From the NCBI GenBank assembly GCA_038237925.1, contig JBBRYF010000001.1, forward strand, positions 1 to 64,000: 64,000 bases of DNA, given 5' to 3'. The DNA is from AC-32 sp038237925 (lineage in GTDB: Bacteria > Actinomycetota > Thermoleophilia > Gaiellales > Gaiellaceae). The notes beneath the pieces are model-generated. The model had not been told where the DNA came from and did not search any database. It was given only the letters and a program-made list of their open reading frames with translations. Positions 31,087 to 39,516 of this stretch are shown piece after piece (position 1 is the stretch's first letter; every line of letters starts with the position of its first letter). The translations under genes were made by a program, and so were the position numbers.

Positions 31087-32328
31087 GTGGCCGTGCGCGC
31101 CCCGAACCTCTACCGCTGCCTTCGCTGCTTCTGCCTCGCGGGCTTCTCGCTGCTCGGGGGCGACGTCTCGAGCGGCGACGACCTCCCGTTCGCGTTCGAG
31201 GAGCACGCCTCGCGCGGGCGCGCGTCGCTCTACGAGTACCGGCCGCTCGTCCGCTCCTACGTGGACGCGCGGGGCGAGCGCCTCGGGGCGCTCGCCGACG
31301 CGGAGATCGCGATCGAGGAGCTTCGCCGCGAGCCGGCCGCTGCGATCTACGCCGCCGCGCACGCAGGCAAGAACGGGGACGACCCGTTGCTGCGGACGAT
31401 CGTGCTGCCGCTGCTCGCGGACGTCGCGGAGGCGTGCGGTGGCTTCGACTGGAGCGACGAGGCGTTCGACCGCGCGTACGCGGAGCTCGAGCGCTCGCTG
31501 CTCGGCGAGCGGCGCACGTATGCGGCGGTGGCGCCACTGGTTGGCCTCTCGCTCGGCACTCAGGTCGAGCTCGCGGACGGGCTGCGGGTGCGGATCGCTG
31601 CCGCAGGCGAGCTCGCGGCGCACTGGCCGGAGGCGAACGGCCTGCTGCCGGCAGGGTTCGGCCGCGAGCCGGACAAGCTCTGCGTACTCGAGCTCGAGCG
31701 GTCGCTGGCGCCGAACGCGCCGGAGCCGCCGGACGCACCGGGCGAGCTGGCCGACGCGGTCAGCGCGCTGAGGCTTGCCACCGCTGCGCCCGTGGCGGCC
31801 GGGCCGGTGCTCTTCGAGCGGCTCGACTGGCGGCCGCTCGCGATCAGGTCGGTGCTGCCGATCGCCGCGGCCGAGCCGCCGGGAGAGCCGACGCGCCTTG
31901 ACGCCTTTCGCGCCCGCCTGGCCTCCGATCTGCTCGTGCGGCTCGGCCGCGCCGAGGAGGACCCGGAGCTCGCCGAGGCGCTCGACCGCTGGGAGCTGTC
32001 GCTCTTCGCCGACGAGCCGTTCCGCTCGGAGCAGCTGCGGGAGGCGCTGGCCGCCTTGCTCGGCGGCGCCGACGGTCTCTGGGCTGCGGCAGTGCGTGCC
32101 GCAGTGCTGCTCGGGGAAACTGGTCGCGACCGTGCCGACCAGCTCGACCGTCTGCGCGCGCTCGCGCGGGGCGAGCAGGTGGGACACGCGGCCGCCGAGG
32201 CGGTGCGGAAGGCCGTCGTCGAAACGCTCGTCCACGGCCACCGCGAGGCGCTCGTCTCGGCGCTCGACGATGCGCTCCTCGGCGTCCGGCCGCGGCCGGC
32301 CGGTTACTTCGCCGCCATCGCCTCCTAG
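31087..32328 (+). CDS. Protein of unknown function, 413 residues
   Basis: I do not recognise this protein. It starts at GTG 31087, nine bases after the glycosylase gene. It begins with NLYRCLRCFCLAGFSLLGGDVSSGDDLPFAFEEH, with three cysteines in nine residues that could form a metal site with others, and goes on as an alanine- and leucine-rich, mostly helical protein (many E, R and A). No signal peptide and no clear membrane helix. Co-transcription with a DNA glycosylase is the only functional hint. It ends in a 4-base convergent overlap with the next gene. Confidence 0.7.
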   Translation: MAVRAPNLYRCLRCFCLAGFSLLGGDVSSGDDLPFAFEEHASRGRASLYEYRPLVRSYVDARGERLGALADAEIAIEELRREPAAAIYAAAHAGKNGDDPLLRTIVLPLLADVAEACGGFDWSDEAFDRAYAELERSLLGERRTYAAVAPLVGLSLGTQVELADGLRVRIAAAGELAAHWPEANGLLPAGFGREPDKLCVLELERSLAPNAPEPPDAPGELADAVSALRLATAAPVAAGPVLFERLDWRPLAIRSVLPIAAAEPPGEPTRLDAFRARLASDLLVRLGRAEEDPELAEALDRWELSLFADEPFRSEQLREALAALLGGADGLWAAAVRAAVLLGETGRDRADQLDRLRALARGEQVGHAAAEAVRKAVVETLVHGHREALVSALDDALLGVRPRPAGYFAAIAS

Positions 32329-33083
32329 AGTGGCGCCGGTTCGGTGGGCGCGGCCGGTGACGGCAGCACCGTCGTCCCGGGGCACGGCGTCGCTCGCGAG
32401 AGCCTGACCGCGAGCGTGCCCGAGCTGCGATGAAGCCGCTGGTAGCCGTCGTGGACGCGCACCGGCAGGCATTCGTCCGGTCCCGGCAGCTTGAGCTTGA
32501 ACTGGGCGACGAGCAGGTCCGCGTCGAGCTCCGTGTCGGTTTCCTGGCCGGCGCGGACCTCGCGGCTCCAGCTAGATATGCAGTCGGAGTCGCTGCAGCC
32601 ACGCACCGTGATCGGTCGCGCGGTGTCGTTCAGGAGCCGCAGCGTGACGGTGCTCTTCGGAGAGGAATCGGCCAGGGCGATCGCGAGGATCACCGCGGCG
32701 ATCACCGCGAGCACGATCAGGACGCCGACGCCGATCCCGATCTTGACGCCCCGGGTCAGAACGACGCCGGTGTGCTCGGTTGGCGCCTGGAGGTCAGGGT
32801 ACGGATCGGCCCACGACTCACCGCGCTGCTGGGCCGAGCGGCGGGTCTCCTGGCGGAGGTTCTGCTTGACGGCGTACGCGAGGTTGTCGCGACCGATGCG
32901 GCTCCGGTCGTCGCTCGCGTCGACCAGCGCGGTCATGTCGAGCACGTGCTCCAGGCCGTCGGCGTCGTGCGTCTTCAGGTAGCCGCGGCGCGCCCGGTCG
33001 AGGCTCTTGAGCGCGGCGGGGCTGTCACCGCGGTCGAGCGCGGCACGTGCCTCGCCGAGGTCACGGTCGGGATGCGAGGCCAC
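32325..33083 (-). CDS. Membrane-anchored protein of unknown function
   Basis: A 252-residue protein. The first 130 residues are soluble (SHPDRDLGEARAALDRGDSPAALKSLDRARRGYL, a TPR-like helical pair), followed by one membrane helix (KIGIGVGVLIVLAVIAAVILAIALA) and an outside domain of about 100 residues (VTLRLLNDTARPITVRGCSDSDC) with a Cys pair likely to form a disulfide, plus CLPV and CPGT cysteines. I chose GTG 33083; GTG 33113 would add ten residues. The topology suggests a sensor or wall-associated protein. Function unknown. Confidence 0.65.
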   Translation of the reverse strand: MASHPDRDLGEARAALDRGDSPAALKSLDRARRGYLKTHDADGLEHVLDMTALVDASDDRSRIGRDNLAYAVKQNLRQETRRSAQQRGESWADPYPDLQAPTEHTGVVLTRGVKIGIGVGVLIVLAVIAAVILAIALADSSPKSTVTLRLLNDTARPITVRGCSDSDCISSWSREVRAGQETDTELDADLLVAQFKLKLPGPDECLPVRVHDGYQRLHRSSGTLAVRLSRATPCPGTTVLPSPAAPTEPAPL

Positions 33084-33146
33084 GGCGGGGACGAACCGTA
33101 TCCCTTTCGACACGGTCCGGACACACACGCGTGCGAAAGCCACGGC

Positions 33147-33152
33147 TACGGT
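33147..33152 (+). promoter_or_regulatory. -10 hexamer TACGGT, probable leaderless promoter
   Basis: TACGGT lies exactly 6 bases before ATG 33159, with no ribosome site possible between them. Confidence 0.55.
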
Positions 33153-33158
33153 CGTCGC

Positions 33159-33368
33159 ATGGACGAGGCACGCGCGGTCATGCGGCGGCTGAGCCGCATC
33201 GAGGCGCTCGACCGCGAGGGCGCGCCGGCCCGCTCGCTGCTCGCGGAGGTGCACGCGCTGCTCGAGGAGGCCGAGGCGTGGGTCACGGCGGAGCGGGGTG
33301 GTGCGGACGCCGCCGAGGCAGCGCTCGACCGCTGCCGCGACGCGCTCGCGCAGCCGGCGGCGCGGTGA
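33159..33368 (+). CDS. Small helical protein of unknown function, 69 residues
   Basis: Encodes a short, charged, alanine-rich protein (DEARAVMRRLSRIEALD, then LLAEVHALLEEAEAWVTAER) predicted by eye to form two or three helices with coiled-coil character. Promoter spacing supports ATG 33159 as the true start. It precedes the AzlCD genes by 27 bases and may be co-transcribed with them. Not recognised. Confidence 0.6.
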   Translation: MDEARAVMRRLSRIEALDREGAPARSLLAEVHALLEEAEAWVTAERGGADAAEAALDRCRDALAQPAAR

Positions 33369-33395
33369 GGCTCGGTGCGGCGGGCATGATGGACC

Positions 33396-34070
33396 GTGCC
33401 CTCGGTCGCCTCCGCCTCCGCGCCGCGCTACCGCGACGGCGTGCGCGTAGCGGTACCGGTCGCGGCGACGGTGTGGTTCTTCGGCGCATCGTTCGGGCTC
33501 TTGGCGCGCGCGGCCGGGATGGGAGTCATCGCGCCGCTAGTGATGTCCGCGACCACGTTCGCGGGCTCGGCTCAGATCGCGGTCACCTCGATCCTCGCCA
33601 CGAGCGGGAGCGCGGCTGCTGCGATCGTGGCGGCGGTGCTGTTGAACGCGCGCTACGCCCCGATCTCGATCTCGGTCGCGCGGCTCTTCCGCGGCCCCCG
33701 CCTGCGGCGGCTGGCGGAATCACAACTGATCGTGGACGAGTCGTGGGCGCTCGCCGGCCGCGGCGGACGCTTCAATCGCCGCATCCTGCTCGGCGCCGGG
33801 CTCCTGCTCTACCTCGCCTGGCTCTCCGGGACCGCCGTCGGCGTTCTCGCGGGCCACGCGCTCGGTAACCCGAAGGACCTCGGCCTCGACGGGGCGTTTC
33901 CCGCGCTCTTCCTGGCCCTCCTCGCTCCGCAGCTGCGCGCGCCTCGTGCGGCCGCGGCGGCACTCGCCGGCGGTGCGATCGCGCTCGCGCTGATCCAGGT
34001 CACGCCGGCGGGCACGCCGATCGTCGCCGCGAGCGCCGCGTGCCTGCTGGGGCTCAGGAGGGGCGGGTGA
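33396..34070 (+). CDS. azlC: AzlC family branched-chain amino acid exporter subunit
   Basis: A 224-residue membrane protein with five to six helices. Diagnostic segments are FFGASFGLLARAAGMGVIAPLVMSATTFAGSAQIAVTSIL near the N-terminus and LLNARYAPISISVARLF, then SQLIVDESWAL. AzlC with AzlD exports branched-chain amino acids and analogues such as azaleucine. GTG 33396 is the start; the stop overlaps azlD by four bases (GTGA). No regulator of the Lrp type is seen nearby. Confidence 0.9.
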   Translation: MPSVASASAPRYRDGVRVAVPVAATVWFFGASFGLLARAAGMGVIAPLVMSATTFAGSAQIAVTSILATSGSAAAAIVAAVLLNARYAPISISVARLFRGPRLRRLAESQLIVDESWALAGRGGRFNRRILLGAGLLLYLAWLSGTAVGVLAGHALGNPKDLGLDGAFPALFLALLAPQLRAPRAAAAALAGGAIALALIQVTPAGTPIVAASAACLLGLRRGG

Positions 34071-34375
34071 GCGCGGTCTGGGTCGTGGTGTTCGTTGTCG
34101 GCGTCGCAACGGCCGCGTTCAAGGCGACCGGCCCGCTACTGCTCGGCGGCCGCGAGCTGCCGGAGCCGCTCGCGAGCGTGGTCGCGCTGCTCGCGCCGGT
34201 GCTGCTGACGGCGCTCGTCCTCACGCAAGCAGTCGGCGGCGACAACGAGCTCGTCCTCGACGCACGACTGGCGGGAGTCGGAGCAGGGGCGGCCGCGGTC
34301 GCGGCTCGGGCGCCTCTGCCGCTGGTCGTGGTGCTGGCCGCGGCAACAACAGCAGTGGTGCGGCTTATCACGTAG
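34067..34375 (+). CDS. azlD: AzlD family branched-chain amino acid exporter subunit
   Basis: A 102-residue protein with four short membrane helices (WVVVFVVGVATAAFKATGPLLLGG, VVALLAPVLLTALVLTQAVGG, VLDARLAGVGAGAAAVAARA, PLVVVLAAATTAVVRLI), the usual size and shape of AzlD. Its GTG start overlaps the azlC stop, so both subunits are translationally coupled. Confidence 0.88.
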   Translation: MSAVWVVVFVVGVATAAFKATGPLLLGGRELPEPLASVVALLAPVLLTALVLTQAVGGDNELVLDARLAGVGAGAAAVAARAPLPLVVVLAAATTAVVRLIT

Positions 34376-34493
34376 GCGTCGTCCTGCCCTGTGCATACAT
34401 TCCGCGAGACGCACCGTCCCAACGAAGCACGGCGAAAAACTCGCGAGTGTTCTGCGGAGGTATCGCTAGCATGAGAGCGAAGAAAGGGGCTCG

Positions 34494-35327
34494 ATGGGGC
34501 TCGCACGCCTGCTTCCGCGACCGGGAATCCGGACCGAGATCGCCAAAGGGCCGCCGATGGGCCGGGTGATCTCCTTCGCCAACCAAAAGGGCGGCGTCGC
34601 CAAGACGACGACAACGCTGAACCTCGGCGTCGCGCTGGCCGAGCAGAACCTGAAGGTGCTGCTCTGCGACCTCGATCCCCAGGGAAACCTGACGATGAGC
34701 CAGGGCCTCAACCCGGACACGATCGAGCGGTCGATGTTCGACGTGCTCGTCCATCGGCTGCCGATCCAGGAGGTCATTCACCACACCGAGGTCGACCTCG
34801 CAGTCTCGTCGATCGACCTCGCCGGCGCCGAGCTCGCGCTCTCGAGCATGATCGGCCGCGAGCGGGCGCTCGAGAAGGCACTCGCGCCCGTGCGGGAGGC
34901 CTACGACTACATCCTGATCGACACGCCGCCCTCGCTCGGGCTGCTGACGATCAACGCTCTGGTCGCTTCGAACGGCGTGATCGTTCCCGTCCAGTGCGAA
35001 TACCTCTCGCTGCGCGGGCTCGTGCAGCTCGAGAACACGCTTTCGATGATCCGGGAGAACCTGAACCCCGAGGTGGGCATCGAGGGGATCCTCCCGACGA
35101 TGTACGACAACCGCACGCTGCATGCGCGCGAGGCGGTCGAGATCCTGCGGGAGAACTTCGGCGACCTGGTCTTCGACACGAAGATCCGCAAGACCGTTCG
35201 CTACGCGGAGGCCCCGGTGAAGGGAACCTCCGTGCTCAAATACGAACCCAGCGGCAGCGCCGCCCAGGCCTACCGCGACCTCGCGAAGGAGGTGCTCAAT
35301 GGCGCGCAGGCGCGCGAGCATGCGTGA
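34494..35327 (+). CDS. ParA/Soj family ATPase
   Basis: A 277-residue ParA-type ATPase. The deviant Walker A is KGGVAKTTTTLNLGVALA (two lysines, KGGVAKT), followed by VLLCDLDPQGNLT (Walker A') and ILIDTPPSLGLL (Walker B). A TAGCAT hexamer at 34467-34472 and an AAAGGGG ribosome site support ATG 34494; ATG 34557 (MGRVISFANQ) is an alternative. ParA proteins separate chromosomes or place cellular structures. There is no parB in the window; instead the stop overlaps ftsZ by 29 bases, so the partner may be the division ring. That link is an inference from position. Confidence 0.92.
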   Translation: MGLARLLPRPGIRTEIAKGPPMGRVISFANQKGGVAKTTTTLNLGVALAEQNLKVLLCDLDPQGNLTMSQGLNPDTIERSMFDVLVHRLPIQEVIHHTEVDLAVSSIDLAGAELALSSMIGRERALEKALAPVREAYDYILIDTPPSLGLLTINALVASNGVIVPVQCEYLSLRGLVQLENTLSMIRENLNPEVGIEGILPTMYDNRTLHAREAVEILRENFGDLVFDTKIRKTVRYAEAPVKGTSVLKYEPSGSAAQAYRDLAKEVLNGAQAREHA

Positions 35328-36681
35328 AGGCCCGCTGGCGGAACTCTTCCGCGCGACGGAAGCGGCGCAGCGGCAGGCTGAGAAGGAAGGACGTCCCGAG
35401 GCCGAGCCCGATCAGCAGGCTGCGGCCGCGCCCGTGGAGGTGCCCGCGTCCGAGGAGAAGCCGGCACCGAGGCCCGTCGAGCCGCCCGAGAAGACCGTCG
35501 AGCACGTGCCGGAGTGGGAAGAGGCCGCCCCGCCTCCACCGCCACCGGAGCCGGTCCGCTTGCCCGAGCGTGTTCCCGAGCCGAAGCCGAAGCGCGCGGC
35601 TCCGCGCCCGAAGCTCGAGCCGCTGCCCGAGCCGCCCCCGCGGCTCCACCGCGTTCCCGAGCCGGGCGCCTACATCGCTGTCATCCGCGTGGTCGGGGTC
35701 GGCGGCGCCGGCCTGAACGCGATCAACCGCATGATCGACGCCGACATCTCGCAAGTCGAGTTCGTCGCCGTCAACACCGACATCCAGCAGCTCCAGACGA
35801 GCGACGCGCCCGTGAAGATCCACGTCGGCCGCGAGCTGACCGAGGGTCTCGGCTCAGGCGCCGACCCCGACATCGGCCGCCGCGCCGCCGAGGAGGCCTA
35901 CGATCAGATCAAGCGCGCGCTGCGCGGCTCGGACATGGTGTTCGTGACCGCGGGCGAGGGCGGGGGCACCGGGTCCGGTGCGGCGCCCGTCGTGGCGCGT
36001 ATCGCCAAGGAGCTCGGCGCGCTCACGGTCGGCATCGTCACGACGCCGTTCTCGTTCGAGGGCACGCGCCGCCACAAGCAGGCCACCGACGGTGTCGACA
36101 CGTTGCGCGCGAACTGCGACACGGTCATCGTCGTCCCGAACGAGAAGCTGCTCGAGGTGCTCGACCGTGAGACGTCGATGCTGGACGCGTTCCGGATCGC
36201 CGACGACGTCCTCCGCCAGGGCGTCCAGGGCATCTGCGACCTGATCACGCTTCCGGGCCTGATCAACCTCGACTTCGCGGACGTGCGGACGATTATGAAG
36301 GACGCCGGTACCGCCCTGATGGGCATCGGCTTCTCCGCCACAGGCGAGAACCGCGCGCGCGAGGCAGCGGAGCGGGCCTTGCGTTCGCCGCTGATCGAGA
36401 CCGACGTCGGCGGCGCCAAGGGCATCCTGCTCTCGATCGCGGGCGGAGACGACCTCTCGCTCTTCGAGGTCAACGAGGCTGCCGAGGTCGTGCGCGGCGC
36501 GGCGACCGACGACACGAACATCATCTTCGGCGCCAGCGTCGACGACCGGCTGACTGGCCAGGTTTGGGTGACGGTCGTCGCGACCGGCTTCGGTACCCGC
36601 GGCGCGCAGCGGCGGGTGACGATGCGTGCCGAGTCGAGCGGGGACGATCCGCTCGAGCCGCCGAGCTTCCTGCAGTCGTAG
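35299..36681 (+). CDS. ftsZ: Cell division GTPase FtsZ with long N-terminal extension
   Basis: A 460-residue tubulin-like GTPase. Residues 1-122 are charged then proline-rich (EPKPKRAAPRPKLEPLPEPP) and probably disordered. The GTPase domain runs from about 125: VVGVGGAGLNAINRM, VAVNTDIQQL, the tubulin signature AGEGGGTGSGAAP (221-227), and the catalytic T7 loop LINLDFADVR (321-330). The C-terminal domain ends at VWVTVVATGFG (431). Only about 20 residues follow before DPLEPPSFLQ, which looks like the C-terminal peptide that binds FtsA, SepF or ZipA-type anchors. ATG 35299 has a GGAGGT ribosome site 5 bases upstream, so the extension is genuine. It sits away from the usual dcw cluster. Confidence 0.92.
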   Translation: MARRRASMREGPLAELFRATEAAQRQAEKEGRPEAEPDQQAAAAPVEVPASEEKPAPRPVEPPEKTVEHVPEWEEAAPPPPPPEPVRLPERVPEPKPKRAAPRPKLEPLPEPPPRLHRVPEPGAYIAVIRVVGVGGAGLNAINRMIDADISQVEFVAVNTDIQQLQTSDAPVKIHVGRELTEGLGSGADPDIGRRAAEEAYDQIKRALRGSDMVFVTAGEGGGTGSGAAPVVARIAKELGALTVGIVTTPFSFEGTRRHKQATDGVDTLRANCDTVIVVPNEKLLEVLDRETSMLDAFRIADDVLRQGVQGICDLITLPGLINLDFADVRTIMKDAGTALMGIGFSATGENRAREAAERALRSPLIETDVGGAKGILLSIAGGDDLSLFEVNEAAEVVRGAATDDTNIIFGASVDDRLTGQVWVTVVATGFGTRGAQRRVTMRAESSGDDPLEPPSFLQS

Positions 36682-37644
36682 CTGCCACGCTCACTCGTCA
36701 TCTCGTACTTCGAGCCGGAGGAGCTGTCGACGATCGTCGCCGCGGTACGGGAGGCCGGGCTGCCGCCGCACACGCCGCTCTTCGTCGGTAGCTACGGCGT
36801 CTCCGCCGACCTCGCCGCGCAGGTGCACGAGCTGCCGGACGCGCGCTACGCGCCGATGTTCCAGATCCAGCCGGGCTGGTTCTGGGAGCGCCGGCGGCTC
36901 GACAAGGCCGCCGCGCGCAAGCTGCTCGCGCGAAACTCGCGCTCGGACCGCCTGGCCGGCCCGCTGCCGGCGCTTCCCCAGCTCCTGCGCCTGCCGACTG
37001 CGACGAGGGTCACCTGGGGCGTCGAGCTGGGCTCGCGCTTTCGAGACACGCTCCGAGCGGCCGACGTCGCGGACACCTGGCAGCTCGACGAGATCGTCGC
37101 CGAGTGCGCGGGGCCTCGGGGTCGCCCCTACCGCGAGCTCACGCGCGGTGTCCTCCGCGGTCTCGCGCTCGGTCGCCCTGCACTCGGGGACCGGTCGAAC
37201 CGCGGCCTCGTCTGGTGGGCGAAGACCGCCCTCGTGCTGCCCTCGAGCCGCATCACGCCGGAGCTGACGACCTTCTGGCGGATGCTGAACCAGGCCTGCC
37301 TCGGGCTGATCGGCGAGGAGTACCCCGAGTTCACGGGTGATCCGCGTGCCGCCGCGCGGAGCGCTGGAGCTGCGCACGACCTGTTGCTCCGCGGCGGCCC
37401 GGTCCGGCGGGCACTCGGCCGGAAGTACATCAGCGGGCTCACACCGGGCTTTCGGCTCGTGCCCGGTCTGGGCGGCAACACGCGCCGCCTGCCGCGCGTC
37501 GAGGCCGAGCGCTGGCGTGCCGCCTTCCTCCGCGCCAGGGCCGAGGCGCACGTCTCGGGTTTCGCTGAGTTCAACTTCCGCTTCGAGAACAGCTCGCCGC
37601 GGGTCATCCGCGAGCTGATGCGCGAGCTCGCGCCTCTGGTCTGA
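36682..37644 (+). CDS. Protein of unknown function, in frame after ftsZ, probable CTG start
   Basis: I do not recognise this 320-residue protein. It directly follows the ftsZ TAG in the same frame. The first canonical start is GTG 36820, but the residues before it (LVISYFEPEELSTIVAAVREAGLPPHTPLFVGSYGV) look like a real structured N-terminus that continues into MFQIQPGWFWERRRLDK. CTG 36682 is the only candidate start. Later segments include LVWWAKTALVLPSS, YISGLTPGFRLVPGLGGNTRRLP and NFRFENSSPRVIRELM. Mostly soluble; no signal peptide. It may start at CTG or be made by readthrough of the TAG as an FtsZ fusion. Confidence 0.6.
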   Translation: MPRSLVISYFEPEELSTIVAAVREAGLPPHTPLFVGSYGVSADLAAQVHELPDARYAPMFQIQPGWFWERRRLDKAAARKLLARNSRSDRLAGPLPALPQLLRLPTATRVTWGVELGSRFRDTLRAADVADTWQLDEIVAECAGPRGRPYRELTRGVLRGLALGRPALGDRSNRGLVWWAKTALVLPSSRITPELTTFWRMLNQACLGLIGEEYPEFTGDPRAAARSAGAAHDLLLRGGPVRRALGRKYISGLTPGFRLVPGLGGNTRRLPRVEAERWRAAFLRARAEAHVSGFAEFNFRFENSSPRVIRELMRELAPLV

Positions 37645-37648
37645 TTCG

Positions 37649-39010
37649 TCAGCGGGAGAGTGGAACAGGCACCAGGCGCCGAGCCGCCGCGACGAACGTG
37701 TCGTCGACCCCTGCCGCAAACGGGATGTGCGTGATCTCGACGTACACGTCGCCCAGGCGCACGAGGCCCCAGCCCATCCGGTTGATGCTGAGGAAGCCAG
37801 CTCGCGTGGGCGGCGCGTCGAATGACCAGACGTCGTACGGCACGGTCGACTCCGTGATCTCCAGCGAGCCGGACGTGGCGTGCCGCCGCTCGATGCCGCC
37901 ATAGATCAGCGCGACCACCGATGTCACGCGAGGCTGCACGCCTTTTCCGTAGCCGGTCGTGACCTCCTGCCGCTGGACGCCTGCGAGCTTCAGACCGTTC
38001 AACTCGGGCCCGACCCACAGCGCGCGCGTGCCCAGCAGCTGCGAGGCCTGGGCGAGGTCGAGCTCGTCGGTGACGCGCACGCTGGTCGAGGTGGGGTGCT
38101 GGCCCGGAGGCACGAGCCTCGGCTTCGAGAAGTCGGCGTCGGCCCTGGAGACGGTGCCGATGTCGAGGACGTCGTAGTCTCGGCCGGCGACGCCGTTCGT
38201 GATCGGACGGACGAGCAGCGGCCGGTAGGTGTCGCTCGCAACCGCCACCCGCTCACGCAGATCTGGCGGAGGCTCGCGGGGGGCCTGATAGACGTTCGGG
38301 AGGCGGAGCTCGAGCCAGTAGACGTGCTGCCCCCGGATCGTCCCCTCTCCGATTTTGTGTGCCGTTCCGTCGGCGAGCGCCTTCCGATAGCCGTCGACGA
38401 AGCCGGCCAGCGCTGGGTCGAGTGTCGGCGGAGGCTCGGGCACGTGTCGTGGCTTGGTTCCGTTGTTGCCGTTGAAGTTGCAACTCACGCTTGCCCTCGT
38501 CGCCTCGACGGGGTGGGCCGCGATCCACGCGCATGTCCACACGGGCCCGCTCTCGGAGAAGATGCCGGCGGGTGTCGAGAGGAAATCCTGGGTCGGGAGG
38601 TGGGTCGTGTGCGTGATCGTGTGCTCCAGGCTGCGTTCCTTGTCGAACCAGATCTCGGTCTGCGTGACTCGCTGTTCGACGATCCGGCGGCCCGTCGACA
38701 GCTCGACCAGCGCGGTGTCCGACGGCCCCTGTTGCCGGATCACGGCGTGCAGGACGGGCGCGTCGCCCACTGCCGCAAGCGCCCGGTCGACGAGGCTCGG
38801 CTGTACGCCGTTCGTAGCGAGCAGCAGCGCCCCGGTGACCACCGCGGCGGCCGTCACGGCGGCCGCGGCGATGGCTGCGAGCCAGGTCTTCCCGCGGCGC
38901 CTCCGCTCGAGGCCGCCGGCCTCGAGGGCGTCCGAGAGCGCGTCGGCGACGGCCAGCAGCTCAGGCTCGTCGCGTAGCTCCAGCATCAATTCGAGATCGC
39001 GAACGGTCAT
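37649..39010 (-). CDS. Membrane protein, probable anti-sigma partner of the ECF factor
   Basis: A 453-residue protein. ATG 39010 overlaps the sigma factor stop (ATGA). The first 46 residues are cytoplasmic (TVRDLELMLELRDEPELLAVADALSDAL), then one membrane helix (WLAAIAAAAVTAAAVVTGALLLA, residues about 47-70) and an external domain of 380 residues with repeated beta-like segments and a VWTCAWIAAHP/VSCNFNG Cys pair. This arrangement beside an ECF sigma gene is that of a membrane anti-sigma factor, but no HxxxCxxC zinc motif is seen. The external part is not recognised. Confidence 0.65.
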   Translation of the reverse strand: MTVRDLELMLELRDEPELLAVADALSDALEAGGLERRRRGKTWLAAIAAAAVTAAAVVTGALLLATNGVQPSLVDRALAAVGDAPVLHAVIRQQGPSDTALVELSTGRRIVEQRVTQTEIWFDKERSLEHTITHTTHLPTQDFLSTPAGIFSESGPVWTCAWIAAHPVEATRASVSCNFNGNNGTKPRHVPEPPPTLDPALAGFVDGYRKALADGTAHKIGEGTIRGQHVYWLELRLPNVYQAPREPPPDLRERVAVASDTYRPLLVRPITNGVAGRDYDVLDIGTVSRADADFSKPRLVPPGQHPTSTSVRVTDELDLAQASQLLGTRALWVGPELNGLKLAGVQRQEVTTGYGKGVQPRVTSVVALIYGGIERRHATSGSLEITESTVPYDVWSFDAPPTRAGFLSINRMGWGLVRLGDVYVEITHIPFAAGVDDTFVAAARRLVPVPLSR

Positions 39011-39486
39011 GGCTCGATGCCCTCCTGTTCCAGATCGGCTCGGACCGAGCGCAAGGCGCGAGAGAACCGCATGCGGGCCGCCTCCTCGCTCGTGCCGAGC
39101 AAGCGTGCGACCTCGGCGAACGAGGCTCCCCTGAGCAGCTTGAGCACGACGACGTCGCGTTGCGAGGACGGAAGCCGCTCGAACGCCGCCCGCAGGCTCG
39201 CGACGACCGACGGTCCGTACTCCTGCTCGCGAGCAGCGATCTCCTCCAGCACGAGCGGGGCAGGCGGCCGGCGGGCAGCGTCTACAAAGCGCCGCTTGGC
39301 GACGGCGTAGAGCCACGCGATGGGCGGACGGCCATCGCAGCGCAACGAGGCGGCCGCGTCTGCGAACACCTGTTGGGTGAGCTCTTCGGCCTCGTGCTCG
39401 CTACGCGTACGACGGCGGACGTACCGATAGATCTCGGTGTAGTGGCGCCGGAAGGCACCTTCGCTCGGGTCGGTCACGACCTGCAT
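39007..39486 (-). CDS. ECF-type RNA polymerase sigma factor
   Basis: A 159-residue sigma-70 factor with only regions 2 and 4. Region 2 is FRRHYTEIYRYVRRRTRSEHEAEELTQQVFADA with RPPIAWLYAVAKRRFVDAARR; region 4 is LPSSQRDVVVLKLLRGASFAEVARLLGTSEEAARMRFSRALRSVR. It directs polymerase to a small regulon, probably including its own operon. It is translationally coupled to the membrane protein downstream. The inducing signal is unknown. Confidence 0.9.
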   Translation of the reverse strand: MQVVTDPSEGAFRRHYTEIYRYVRRRTRSEHEAEELTQQVFADAAASLRCDGRPPIAWLYAVAKRRFVDAARRPPAPLVLEEIAAREQEYGPSVVASLRAAFERLPSSQRDVVVLKLLRGASFAEVARLLGTSEEAARMRFSRALRSVRADLEQEGIEP

Positions 39487-39516
39487 TTCGTTCGCCGAGG
39501 AGAAACGTAACGCTGG

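Noticed and set aside
35299..36681. A second-type or archaeal-like tubulin (CetZ, FtsZl1)
   Set aside because: The GGGTGSG signature, T7 loop and C-terminal core are those of ordinary bacterial FtsZ; only the flanking segments are unusual.
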